This document shows positions 26,123 through 35,916 of a DNA stretch of 64,000 nucleotides, piece by piece (position 1 is the stretch's first letter; each line of letters starts with the position of its first letter). The notes under the pieces are model-generated. The model was not told where the DNA came from. It did no database searches and saw nothing but the letters and a program-made list of their open reading frames with translations. Source of the stretch: Pseudomonas fluorescens (GTDB lineage: Bacteria; Pseudomonadota; Gammaproteobacteria; Pseudomonadales; Pseudomonadaceae); contig NZ_CABVHQ010000033.1 of the NCBI RefSeq assembly GCF_902497895.1, forward strand, positions 1-64,000, written 5' to 3'. Both the position numbers and the translations under genes were made by a program.

Positions 26123-26566
26123 ATGCCCACCCAAGCAAAGCAACAGAGCAGCCAACTGATTAGCGGCTTCGAACCCTACGTTCCGACCAAGGGTGAGGAA
26201 TACATGGGCGAGCCCATGCGCAAGCACTTCACCAAAATCCTGAACAAGTGGAAACAGGACTTGATGCAGGAAGTCGACCGCACTGTTGATCATATGAAAG
26301 ACGAAGCGGCCAACTTCCCTGACCCGGCCGACCGTGCCAGCCAGGAAGAAGAGTTCAGCCTGGAACTGCGCGCCCGTGATCGCGAGCGCAAGCTGATCAA
26401 GAAAATCGACAAGACCCTGCAGCTGATCGAAGATGAAGAATATGGCTGGTGCGAGTCCTGTGGCGTAGAGATCGGTATTCGCCGACTGGAAGCGCGCCCT
26501 ACCGCCGACATGTGCGTCGACTGCAAAACCCTGGCGGAAATCAAGGAAAAACAGGTCGGCAAGTAA
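26123..26566 (+). CDS. dksA: RNA polymerase-binding transcription factor DksA
   Basis: Binds the secondary channel of RNA polymerase and, with ppGpp, represses rRNA/tRNA promoters and activates amino-acid promoters. The 147 residues show the coiled-coil tip DPADRA with Asp67 and Asp70, and a zinc finger with all four cysteines (Cys110, Cys113, Cys131, Cys134), so this is the classical zinc form, not the cysteine-poor DksA2. A terminator directly follows. The neighbour gluQ is the usual companion. Confidence 0.97.
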   Translation: MPTQAKQQSSQLISGFEPYVPTKGEEYMGEPMRKHFTKILNKWKQDLMQEVDRTVDHMKDEAANFPDPADRASQEEEFSLELRARDRERKLIKKIDKTLQLIEDEEYGWCESCGVEIGIRRLEARPTADMCVDCKTLAEIKEKQVGK

Positions 26567-26581
26567 CCGCCGGACTGAACG

Positions 26582-26611
26582 AAAAACGGAGCGTGCGAAC
26601 GCTCCGTTTTT
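26582..26611 (+). terminator. dksA terminator
   Basis: CGGAGCGT (26587-26594) and ACGCTCCG (26599-26606) form an eight-base stem with a GCGA loop, followed by five Ts. It lies 15 bases past the dksA stop and is flanked by A-runs on the left, so it may also work on the other strand. Confidence 0.9.
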
Positions 26612-26665
26612 GTTTCTGGCTTTTGATCTCCAACAATCTCCGGATTTCCCGGTAGCATCCGCCCC

Positions 26666-27562
26666 ATGACTGCCATCACCTCATCCGCGTATATCGGGCG
26701 CTTCGCCCCTACTCCCAGTGGTTACCTGCACTTCGGTTCGCTGGTCGCCGCCCTGGCCTCGTACCTTGACGCCCGTTCCGTCGGCGGACGCTGGCTGATG
26801 CGCATGGAGGACCTCGACCCACCACGGGAAGAGCCCGGAGCCCAGGCCGCGATCCTCAACACCCTGGAAGGTTACGGTTTCGAATGGGACGGTGAGCTGG
26901 TCCGCCAGAGTGATCGCCACGATGCCTATGCCCAGGTGCTCGATCGCCTGTTCAATCAAGGCCTGGCTTACGCCTGCACCTGCTCGCGCAAAACGCTTGC
27001 GCCCTGGCACGGCATTTATCCCGGATTCTGTCGCAACGCTGGCCACGCCCGCGAAGGCGCCGCCATCCGCCTGCGGGTACCGGAACTGGAATACCACTTC
27101 GAGGACCGGGTACAGGGTGAATTCCGTCAGCACCTGGGTCGCGACGTGGGTGATTTCGTCATCCGTCGCCGCGACGGGCTGTACGCCTATCAACTGGCAG
27201 TGGTACTCGACGACGCCTGGCAAGGCATCACCGATATCGTTCGCGGCGCCGATCTGCTGGACTCCACGCCACGTCAGCTCTACCTGCAAGAGTTGCTTGG
27301 CTTTGCACAACCGCGCTATCTGCACGTGCCGCTGATCACCCAACCGAACGGTCACAAGCTGGGCAAGTCCTACCGTTCGCCGCCGCTGATCGACCATCAG
27401 GCCACGCCGTTGTTGCTGCGCGCACTGCGTGCCCTGGGCCAGAACCCCGAGAGCGAACTGGACGATGCGAGCCCCCGGGAAGTGCTGAACTGGGGCATCC
27501 GGCACTGGGATGCGCAACGGATCCCGCGCACACTGACGCTGCCCGAAGCGCAAATACGCTGA
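26666..27562 (+). CDS. gluQ: Glutamyl-queuosine tRNA(Asp) synthetase
   Basis: Truncated glutamyl-tRNA synthetase paralogue that attaches glutamate to queuosine in the anticodon of tRNA(Asp). The 298 residues keep only the catalytic domain, starting GRFAPTPSGYLHFGSLVAAL (HIGH-like HFGS). A zinc site CTCSRK...YPGFC and a weak KMSKS-like KLGKS are present. The anticodon-binding domain is absent, as expected. It sits 100 bases after dksA, the conserved order in Pseudomonas, and is followed by cbrX. Confidence 0.94.
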   Translation: MTAITSSAYIGRFAPTPSGYLHFGSLVAALASYLDARSVGGRWLMRMEDLDPPREEPGAQAAILNTLEGYGFEWDGELVRQSDRHDAYAQVLDRLFNQGLAYACTCSRKTLAPWHGIYPGFCRNAGHAREGAAIRLRVPELEYHFEDRVQGEFRQHLGRDVGDFVIRRRDGLYAYQLAVVLDDAWQGITDIVRGADLLDSTPRQLYLQELLGFAQPRYLHVPLITQPNGHKLGKSYRSPPLIDHQATPLLLRALRALGQNPESELDDASPREVLNWGIRHWDAQRIPRTLTLPEAQIR

Positions 27563-27639
27563 CGCTACTTGCAGCTTGGCGCCCATCCGTTACCATCGCC
27601 GCACGTTTTCGGGCACGCGCACAATAAAGAGAGGCCAGG

Positions 27640-27816
27640 ATGTACATCTATCGTTTGGTCCTGCTCCTGGTAGTCGGGATCTATCTGTTCTCCCCGGCCA
27701 TCATGGATTGGTGGATCGACGCCACTGGCGCCTGGTACCGCCCTTATCTGCTCTGGCTGATTCTGATCGTCGTGACCTTCATCCTGCAGAGCCAAAAAGA
27801 TGCCGATGAGCTTTAG
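27640..27816 (+). CDS. cbrX: CbrX, small membrane protein overlapping cbrA
   Basis: A 58-residue protein with two hydrophobic helices (about residues 4-20 and 36-50), containing a WWIDATGAWYRPYLLWL hinge. GAGGCCAGG provides a ribosome-binding site just upstream. Its last 17 bases overlap the start of cbrA in another frame. The position corresponds to cbrX of P. putida, whose translation is coupled to that of cbrA. A regulatory role through coupling is known for that gene; whether the peptide itself acts is unknown to me. Confidence 0.8.
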   Translation: MYIYRLVLLLVVGIYLFSPAIMDWWIDATGAWYRPYLLWLILIVVTFILQSQKDADEL

Positions 27817-30754
27817 CCTGACCCAGATGATCCTGATCAGCGCCGCCTACCTGGCGGTGCTGTTCGGCGTGGCCTGGATCAGCGAACGAGGAATGATCCC
27901 GCGTTCAATCATTCGCCACCCGCTGACCTACACCCTGTCGCTGGGCGTGTATGCCAGCGCCTGGGCGTTTTACGGTACGGTCGGCCTGGCCTATCAGTAC
28001 GGTTACGGCTTTCTCTCCAGCTACCTTGGGGTTTCCGGCGCGTTTCTGCTGGCGCCGGTGCTGCTCTATCCGATCCTGAAAATCACCCGCACCTACCAGC
28101 TATCGTCCCTGGCCGACCTGTTCGCGTTCCGTTTCCGCAGTACCTGGGCCGGTGCGCTGACGACGATTTTCATGCTGATCGGGGTCTTGCCGCTGCTGGC
28201 GCTGCAGATTCAGGCAGTCGCCGACTCCATAGGTATCCTCACCCGCGAACCGGTACAGCATCGCGTGGCCCTGAGCTTCTGTGGGTTGATTACCCTGTTC
28301 ACCATCTTCTTCGGCTCCCGACACATCGCCACCCGGGAAAAGCACGAAGGGCTGGTGTTCGCGATTGCCTTTGAGTCGGTGATCAAACTGATCGCCATTG
28401 GTGGCGTCGGCCTGTATGCCTTGTACGGCGTGTTCGACGGTCCGCAACAGCTCGAGCTGTGGCTGCTGCAGAACCAGACAGCCCTCGCTGCCCTGCACAC
28501 TCCGCTGCAAGAAGGCCCATGGCGCACGCTGCTGCTGGTGTTCTTCGCTTCGGCGATCGTCATGCCGCACATGTATCACATGACCTTCACCGAAAACCTC
28601 AATCCGCGCTCCCTGGTGAGTGCCAGCTGGGGCTTGCCACTGTTCCTGCTATTGATGAGCCTGGCGGTGCCGCTGATCCTCTGGGCCGGCTTGAAACTGG
28701 GCGCCACCACCAACCCGGAATACTTCACCCTGGGTATCGGCATCGCCGCCAACAGCAAGCCACTGGCACTTCTGGCCTATATCGGCGGGCTGTCGGCCGC
28801 CAGCGGGCTGATCATCGTGACCACCCTGGCGCTGTCCGGGATGGCCTTGAACCATCTGGTGCTGCCGCTCTATCAGCCGCCGGCCGAAGGCAACATCTAC
28901 CGCTGGCTGAAGTGGACTCGCCGGGCGCTGATCGTCGCGATCATCATGGCCGGCTACGGTTTTTACCTGTTGCTGGGCGCAGAGCAGGATCTGGCTAACC
29001 TCGGTATCGTCGCTTTCGTCGCCACGTTGCAATTCCTCCCAGGCGTGTTGTCAGTGCTGTACTGGCCAACGGCCAACCGCCGCGGCTTCATCGCTGGGTT
29101 GCTGGCGGGGATCCTGGTGTGGCTGGTGACCATGTTGTTGCCGCTGGTCGGCAACCTGCAGGGCTTCTATATTCCACTGCTGAATATGATTTACGTGCTG
29201 GATGACACCAGCTGGCATATGGCGGCCATCGCCTCGCTCGCCGCCAACGTACTGATGTTCACCCTGATCTCGCTGTTTACCAATGCCAGCCCCGAAGAGG
29301 CCAGCGCCGCTGAAGCCTGCGCGGTGGATAACGTCCGCCGCCCGCAACGCCGGGAACTGCACGCTGCCTCGCCTCAGGAGTTCGCCACGCAACTGGCCAA
29401 GCCCTTGGGCGCCAAGGCTGCGCAGAAAGAAGTCGAACAGGCCTTGCGCGATCTTTATCTACCCTTCGATGAGCGCCGGCCCTATGCCTTGCGCCGGCTG
29501 CGCGATCGCATCGAGGCCAACCTCTCGGGCCTGATGGGACCGAGCGTGGCTCAAGACATGGTCGAAACCTTCCTGCCATACAAACCCGGCGGCGAGAACT
29601 ATGTCACTGAAGATATTCACTTCATCGAGAGCCGGCTCGAAGACTACCACTCGCGCCTGACCGGTCTGGCCGCCGAACTCGACGCGCTGCGCCGTTATCA
29701 CCGGCAAACCCTGCAGGAACTGCCCATGGGCGTCTGCTCGCTGGCCAAGGACCAGGAAATCCTCATGTGGAACAAAGCCATGGAGGAGCTGACCGGTATC
29801 GCCGCCCAGCGCGTGGTCGGTTCGCGCCTGAGCACCCTTGGCGATCCGTGGAGAGAGTTGCTACAAGGTTTCATCAACCTTCCGGACGAGCACCTGCACA
29901 AACAACACCTGGCCCTCGACGGCCAGACCCGCTGGCTGAACCTGCACAAAGCCGCCATCGACGAACCATTGGCGCCTGGCAACAGCGGCCTGGTGCTGCT
30001 GGTGGAAGATTTGACCGAAACCCAGATGCTCGAGGACAAACTGGTGCACTCCGAGCGATTGGCCAGTATTGGCCGACTGGCGGCCGGGGTAGCCCATGAA
30101 ATCGGCAACCCGATCACCGGCATCGCCTGCCTCGCGCAAAACCTGCGTGAAGAGCGCGAAGAAGACAGCGAACTGACGGAAATCAGCGGGCAGATCCTCG
30201 AACAGACCAAGCGCATCTCGCGCATCGTCCAGTCACTGATGAGCTTCGCCCACGCCGGGAGCCATCAAAACAGTGACGAACCGGTGTGCCTGGCCGAAGT
30301 GGCGCAGGATGCCATTGGTTTGCTGGCATTGAACCGACGCAACTTCGAAGTGCAGTTCTACAATCTGTGCGACCCGGACCACTGGGTCGACGGCGATCCG
30401 CAGCGGCTCGCCCAGGTCCTGATCAACCTACTGTCCAATGCCCGCGATGCCTCACCGCCCGGCAGTGCAGTACGAGTCAAGAGCGAAGCCGGCGAACACA
30501 CGGTCGATCTGATCGTCGAAGACGAAGGCAGCGGTATCCCACAGAACATCATGGACCGATTGTTCGAACCTTTCTTCACCACCAAGGATCCTGGCGAAGG
30601 CACCGGTCTGGGCCTTGCACTGGTCTATTCCATCGTTGAAGAGCATTATGGACAAATCACCATCGACAGCCCGGCTGACACACAAAGCCAGCGCGGCACC
30701 CGTATCCGGGTGACCTTACCGCGTCATGTCGAAGCGACGTCCGCTGTGAACTGA
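27800..30754 (+). CDS. cbrA: Sensor histidine kinase CbrA
   Basis: Membrane sensor of the CbrAB system controlling the carbon/nitrogen balance and use of amino acids. The 984 residues have an unusual layout: an SLC5 sodium/solute-symporter-like region of about 13 helices (residues 1-500), a linker, a PAS domain (about 630-740), and a HisKA domain with the phosphorylated histidine in GVAHEIGNP (about 764). A HATPase domain follows (N-box NLLSNARDA about 876, GTGLGLAL about 933). It starts at ATG 27800 or 27806, inside cbrX, and is followed by cbrB after 22 bases. Confidence 0.95.
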   Translation: MPMSFSLTQMILISAAYLAVLFGVAWISERGMIPRSIIRHPLTYTLSLGVYASAWAFYGTVGLAYQYGYGFLSSYLGVSGAFLLAPVLLYPILKITRTYQLSSLADLFAFRFRSTWAGALTTIFMLIGVLPLLALQIQAVADSIGILTREPVQHRVALSFCGLITLFTIFFGSRHIATREKHEGLVFAIAFESVIKLIAIGGVGLYALYGVFDGPQQLELWLLQNQTALAALHTPLQEGPWRTLLLVFFASAIVMPHMYHMTFTENLNPRSLVSASWGLPLFLLLMSLAVPLILWAGLKLGATTNPEYFTLGIGIAANSKPLALLAYIGGLSAASGLIIVTTLALSGMALNHLVLPLYQPPAEGNIYRWLKWTRRALIVAIIMAGYGFYLLLGAEQDLANLGIVAFVATLQFLPGVLSVLYWPTANRRGFIAGLLAGILVWLVTMLLPLVGNLQGFYIPLLNMIYVLDDTSWHMAAIASLAANVLMFTLISLFTNASPEEASAAEACAVDNVRRPQRRELHAASPQEFATQLAKPLGAKAAQKEVEQALRDLYLPFDERRPYALRRLRDRIEANLSGLMGPSVAQDMVETFLPYKPGGENYVTEDIHFIESRLEDYHSRLTGLAAELDALRRYHRQTLQELPMGVCSLAKDQEILMWNKAMEELTGIAAQRVVGSRLSTLGDPWRELLQGFINLPDEHLHKQHLALDGQTRWLNLHKAAIDEPLAPGNSGLVLLVEDLTETQMLEDKLVHSERLASIGRLAAGVAHEIGNPITGIACLAQNLREEREEDSELTEISGQILEQTKRISRIVQSLMSFAHAGSHQNSDEPVCLAEVAQDAIGLLALNRRNFEVQFYNLCDPDHWVDGDPQRLAQVLINLLSNARDASPPGSAVRVKSEAGEHTVDLIVEDEGSGIPQNIMDRLFEPFFTTKDPGEGTGLGLALVYSIVEEHYGQITIDSPADTQSQRGTRIRVTLPRHVEATSAVN

Positions 30755-30776
30755 GACCGTCGAGAGTATCGAATCT

Positions 30777-32210
<1,434 letters not shown>

Positions 32211-32219
32211 TGCGCGCGG

Positions 32220-32292
32220 GTAACACCCGCACAGGTGAAGAAACTGTTACCTCAGATTTTTCACGTAACAGAAGCCGGGGTTTACGGTAACG
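32220..32292 (+). promoter_or_regulatory. Probable CbrB upstream activating sites of crcZ
   Basis: Four related hexamers lie 80-150 bases upstream of the sigma-54 promoter: GTAACA (32220-32225), TGTTAC (32245-32250), GTAACA (32265-32270) and GTAACG (32287-32292). The second and third form a perfect inverted repeat with a 14-base gap. Position and symmetry fit enhancer sites for CbrB, which activates crcZ. The fourth lies in the loop of the cbrB terminator. Binding itself is inferred. Confidence 0.65.
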
Positions 32293-32308
32293 ACGCCCCG
32301 GCTTTTTT
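32274..32308 (+). terminator. cbrB terminator
   Basis: GCCGGGG (32274-32280) pairs with CCCCGGC (32296-32302), followed by six Ts (32303-32308). The 15-base loop contains one of the GTAACG hexamers. It separates cbrB transcription from crcZ. Confidence 0.85.
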
Positions 32309-32367
32309 ATGCCCGAAAAAACCTCCTTCTCCCGCCAAACCCCCGGCTTTACTGGCTTTCACAAAAG

Positions 32368-32384
32368 TTGGCACGACACCTGCT
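32368..32384 (+). promoter_or_regulatory. Sigma-54 promoter of crcZ
   Basis: TTGGCACGACACCTGCT matches the -24/-12 consensus: GG at 32370-32371 and GC at 32382-32383 with exactly ten bases between. The predicted transcription start is about 32395. Confidence 0.9.
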
Positions 32385-32394
32385 ATATGCTTAG

Positions 32395-32763
32395 TACAAA
32401 AACAATAACAAGCAATGCAACAAACAATAAAAATAAGACGAAACGGCTCACGCACAATAAAAACAACACGGCGGAGGCGCAGCTAACTGATTCTTTTGGA
32501 GAGGCGTTGTATTTGGGGCTTGCCCCGCAACCAGGCCGAGAACAACAAAAAACTGTCCTAAGACAGAGCCTGAACTGGTTGGATCAATGGATCATGCAAC
32601 ACAGCGACCAAAGCAATCCGTTTGCTCTTGGCTCCCGATTGGGAGGGTCACGAAGGTAAGAACTCGTGGCGAGGGCACTCAACAAAAACAAAAAGCCCGA
32701 CACCAATAATAAAAATAGAGCATGCAACTACTTCTTGGGGAGCTTCGGCTCCCCTTGTGGTTT
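32395..32763 (+). ncRNA. crcZ: CrcZ, Hfq-sequestering regulatory RNA
   Basis: A small RNA that titrates Hfq (with Crc) away from catabolic mRNAs and so relieves carbon catabolite repression. The predicted length, about 369 nt, is close to that of CrcZ in fluorescent species. It carries about six A-rich AANAANAA-type CA motifs, near 32398, 32420, 32455, 32540, 32680 and 32703, the Hfq/Crc binding signature. It lies between cbrB and pcnB as in all Pseudomonas. It ends at a GGGGAGC-TTCG-GCTCCCC hairpin (32737-32754) with a weak U-tract. Confidence 0.92.
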
Positions 32764-32895
32764 CTGGCGTTTGAGACCGAGTTCATAGCCTTTGCGCACG
32801 CTTCCTACACCATCCCCCGACTAAATGCTAGAATCCCCGCCCATCATGCGGTCATTCTTCGTTATGGCCGAACATTCCTTCAAACAGTGCATCCC

Positions 32896-34305
32896 ATGCT
32901 GAAGAAGCTGTTCCAGTCATTCCGTTCTCCCTTGCGTCGTACGCAACACATCCGCAGCACGCCTGAAGTGCTGAACAGCAGCCAGCATTCGCTGCAGCGC
33001 GCTCAATTCAGCCGTTATGCGGTCAACATCGTCGAACGCTTGCAGAACGCCGGTTACCAGGCTTACCTGGTTGGTGGCTGCGTGCGCGACATGCTGCTCA
33101 ACATCACACCCAAAGACTTCGACGTCGCCACCAGCGCCACGCCGGAACAGGTACGCGCCGAATTTCGCAATGCGCGGATCATCGGCCGCCGGTTCAAGCT
33201 GGTGCATATCCACTTCGGTCGCGAAATCATCGAAGTCGCAACCTTCCGCGCCAATCACCCGCAAAACGACGAAGAGGAAGACAGCAACCAGTCCTCACGC
33301 AACGAAAGCGGGCGGATTCTGCGGGACAACGTCTATGGCACGCTGGAAGAAGACGCCCAGCGTCGCGACTTCACCATCAATGCCCTGTATTACGATCCGG
33401 TCAGTGAGCGCATTCTCGACTACGCCAATGGCGTACACGACATCCGCAACCGCCTGATCCGCCTGATCGGCGATCCACAGCAGCGTTACCAGGAAGACCC
33501 GGTACGGATGCTGCGGGCCGTGCGTTTCGCCGCCAAGCTGGATTTCGGCATCGAGAAGCACAGCGCTACGCCGATTCGCGACCTGGCGCCGATGCTGCGC
33601 GAGATCCCTTCGGCACGACTGTTCGAGGAAGTGCTCAAACTGTTCCTCTCCGGTCATGCCGCAGACACCTTCGAAATGCTGGTGGACCTGCAGTTGTTCG
33701 ATCCGTTGTTCCCGGCCAGCGCCGAAGCACTGGAGCACAACCCGACCTACACCCACACCCTGATCAGCGAAGCCTTGGCCAACACTGACCTGCGCATCAA
33801 GCAGAACAAACCGGTGACCCCGGCGTTCCTCTTCGCTGCCCTGCTCTGGCCTGCCCTGCCGGCTCGCGTGCTGCGTTTGCAGAACCGCGGCATGCCGCCG
33901 ATTCCAGCCATGCAGGAAGCGGCTCACGAGCTGATCAGCGAGCAGTGCCAGCGCATCGCGATTCCGAAACGCTTCACCCTGCCGATCCGCGAGATCTGGG
34001 ACATGCAGGAACGCCTGCCGCGGCGTAGCGGCAAACGTGCCGATCTGCTGCTGGACAACCCGCGTTTCCGTGCCGGTTACGATTTCTTGCTGCTGCGCGA
34101 AAGTGCTGGCGAACAGACCGATGGCCTAGGCGAGTGGTGGACCGATTATCAGGACGCTAACGACAGTGAGCGTCGCGACATGATCCGCGACCTCAGTGGC
34201 AAGGACGACGGAACCAGCGGAGCCCCGCGCAAGCGTCGCCGCAGCGCCGGCAGCAAGCGTAAACGCACGACCGCGGTCGGCACTCCGAGCGCTTCGGGCG
34301 AGTAA
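32896..34305 (+). CDS. pcnB: Poly(A) polymerase I
   Basis: Adds 3' poly(A) tails that promote RNA decay. The nucleotidyltransferase core is visible near residue 58: LVGGCVRDMLL followed by DFDVAT with the two catalytic aspartates; then RRDFTINALYYD and the RNA-binding head. The C-terminal 30 residues are very basic (KRRRSAGSKRKR), typical of PcnB. The start is ATG 32896 (469 residues, MLKKLFQSF); the frame runs further upstream into the crcZ terminator region, which I exclude. folK follows after four bases. Confidence 0.95.
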   Translation: MLKKLFQSFRSPLRRTQHIRSTPEVLNSSQHSLQRAQFSRYAVNIVERLQNAGYQAYLVGGCVRDMLLNITPKDFDVATSATPEQVRAEFRNARIIGRRFKLVHIHFGREIIEVATFRANHPQNDEEEDSNQSSRNESGRILRDNVYGTLEEDAQRRDFTINALYYDPVSERILDYANGVHDIRNRLIRLIGDPQQRYQEDPVRMLRAVRFAAKLDFGIEKHSATPIRDLAPMLREIPSARLFEEVLKLFLSGHAADTFEMLVDLQLFDPLFPASAEALEHNPTYTHTLISEALANTDLRIKQNKPVTPAFLFAALLWPALPARVLRLQNRGMPPIPAMQEAAHELISEQCQRIAIPKRFTLPIREIWDMQERLPRRSGKRADLLLDNPRFRAGYDFLLLRESAGEQTDGLGEWWTDYQDANDSERRDMIRDLSGKDDGTSGAPRKRRRSAGSKRKRTTAVGTPSASGE

Positions 34306-34309
34306 ACGG

Positions 34310-34795
34310 ATGGAACGTATCTACATCGGCATGGGCAGCAATCTGGCGGCCCCGGCGGACCAATTGGGTCATGCAGTCGAGGCATTGGCGCAGTTACCGC
34401 AGACCGCGCTGATTGGCGTATCGGCTTTCTATCAAAGCGACTCCCTGCTGCCCGGCCAACCGCGCTACACCAACGCCGTGGCCGCGCTGGACAGCGGTCT
34501 CGCGCCCCTGGCACTGCTCGACGCGCTGCAAGCCATCGAAAACGATCAAGGCCGAGAGCGCAATGAACGCTGGGGGCCGCGCACGCTGGATCTGGATATC
34601 CTGCTGTTCGGCGACCGATTGATTGACGAACCGCGCCTCAAAGTCCCTCATTACCACATGCAGGCCCGAGCCTTTGTGCTCTATCCCTTGGCCGAACTGG
34701 CCCCGGCAGACCTGCAACTGGCCGACGGCCGCCTGCTCAGGGCATTGCTCGCCGACTGTCCGTTTGTCGGGCTGGAACGCTTGTCACCGATTTAA
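34310..34795 (+). CDS. folK: 2-amino-4-hydroxy-6-hydroxymethyldihydropteridine pyrophosphokinase
   Basis: Transfers pyrophosphate from ATP to the pterin in folate synthesis. The 161 residues contain YIGMGSNL at the start, the loop ENDQGRERNERWGPRTLDLDILLFGD with the Mg2+-binding DLDILL, and the HPR-like segment PHYHMQARAFVLYPL. It follows pcnB by four bases. It starts at ATG 34310, which begins the fold; the upstream frame only overlaps pcnB. A REPIN directly follows, and panB begins 320 bases on. Confidence 0.94.
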   Translation: MERIYIGMGSNLAAPADQLGHAVEALAQLPQTALIGVSAFYQSDSLLPGQPRYTNAVAALDSGLAPLALLDALQAIENDQGRERNERWGPRTLDLDILLFGDRLIDEPRLKVPHYHMQARAFVLYPLAELAPADLQLADGRLLRALLADCPFVGLERLSPI

Positions 34796-34903
34796 TGTGG
34801 GAGCGGCGGCGATCCGACTTGCTCGCGATAGCATCGGCGCGGTGCATCAGGCCCACCGCGCCGTCACGCGGGCAAGTCGGATCGCCGCACCGCCGCTCCC
34901 ACA
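34796..34903. repeat. REPIN between folK and panB
   Basis: TGTGGGAGCGGCGGCGATCC...GCTCGCGAT on the left and the complementary arm ending CGCCGCTCCCACA on the right. The arms are nearly perfectly complementary over about 30 bases, with one small bulge, around a short spacer. It starts at the base after the folK stop, so it can form a long hairpin at the end of that message. Confidence 0.85.
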
Positions 34904-35115
34904 GGTAACACCGTTCACGTAACAACGCAGTAACACACACAATTGACTTCCAGAGTTCTCCTCACGACTATAGGCGTCCCGCTGCCGCCAATCCGGCATT
35001 AAAGGGCGCCATCCAGGCCTTATAAGCACGACAAAAGACCGTGCGCCTGTATAAACGAAACATCACGCGCGTTACTCGCAGTAGTTTTCACAGCGCCTGA
35101 ATGAGGACACTTTTC
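34904..35115 (+). promoter_or_regulatory. panB upstream region with three GTAACA repeats
   Basis: Direct GTAACA hexamers at 34905-34910, 34919-34924 and 34930-34935, the same hexamer found in the crcZ upstream region. A TTGACT (from about 34943) is a possible -35 element for the panBCD operon, but no convincing -10 is at the right distance. No gene in this stretch. Confidence 0.35.
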
Positions 35116-35916
35116 ATGCCAGACATTACCCTGACCACCTTGCAGAGCCTCAAGCTCAAAGGTCAAAAGATCGCCATGCTGACCTGCTATGACGCGACCT
35201 TTGCTCACGCCTGCTGCGAGGCGGGTGTCGACGTGCTGCTGGTGGGCGACTCCCTCGGCATGGTGCTGCAAGGACATGACAGCACACTGCCCGTTTCCAC
35301 CGCTGACATGGCTTACCACGTTGCCGCAGTCAAACGCGGTAACGCCGGAGCGCTGATCCTCGCCGACCTGCCATTCATGGCCTACGCAACCACCGAACAG
35401 ACAATGATCAACAGCGCCCTGCTGATGCAGGCTGGCGCGCATATGGTCAAAGTCGAAGGCGCACTGTGGCTGGCGGATTCGATCCGGCTGCTGGCCGAAC
35501 GTGGCGTGCCGGTCTGCGCGCACATGGGGCTGACGCCGCAGTCGGTGAACATCCTCGGCGGCTATAAAGTCCAGGGTCGCAATGAAAACCAGGCGCGACA
35601 GATGCGCGCTGACGCCATCGCCCTGGAACAGGCAGGCGCCGCCATGTTGTTGCTCGAGTGCGTACCGAGCGAGCTGGCAGCTGAAATCACCCAGGCGGTG
35701 AGCATTCCGGTGATCGGGATTGGCGCCGGTAGCGCCACCGACGGTCAGGTGCTGGTGCTGCACGACATGCTCGGTCTGTCACTGACCGGTCGCGCGCCTA
35801 AGTTCGTGAAGAACTTCATGGCCGGACAGGACAGTATTCAAACAGCCCTGAGCGCTTACGTCGCTGAAGTCAAAGCGGTAACTTTCCCTGGCCCTGAACA
35901 CGGATTCTCTGCATGA
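35116..35916 (+). CDS. panB: 3-methyl-2-oxobutanoate hydroxymethyltransferase
   Basis: First step of pantothenate synthesis: transfers a hydroxymethyl group from methylene-THF to ketoisovalerate, which comes from the ilv pathway also in this window. TIM-barrel with Mg2+ ligands in LLVGDSLGM and DLPFMAY; GHDSTLPVS and GGYKVQGR are family marks. ATG 35116 (266 residues) is preferred: GAGGA lies nine bases upstream, whereas ATG 35101 overlaps it. The stop overlaps panC by four bases. Confidence 0.95.
   Translation: MPDITLTTLQSLKLKGQKIAMLTCYDATFAHACCEAGVDVLLVGDSLGMVLQGHDSTLPVSTADMAYHVAAVKRGNAGALILADLPFMAYATTEQTMINSALLMQAGAHMVKVEGALWLADSIRLLAERGVPVCAHMGLTPQSVNILGGYKVQGRNENQARQMRADAIALEQAGAAMLLLECVPSELAAEITQAVSIPVIGIGAGSATDGQVLVLHDMLGLSLTGRAPKFVKNFMAGQDSIQTALSAYVAEVKAVTFPGPEHGFSA

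Noticed and set aside
34905..34935. GTAACA repeats as a proven CbrB site
   Set aside because: No sigma-54 promoter follows, and hexamers occur by chance. Kept only as a low-interest observation.
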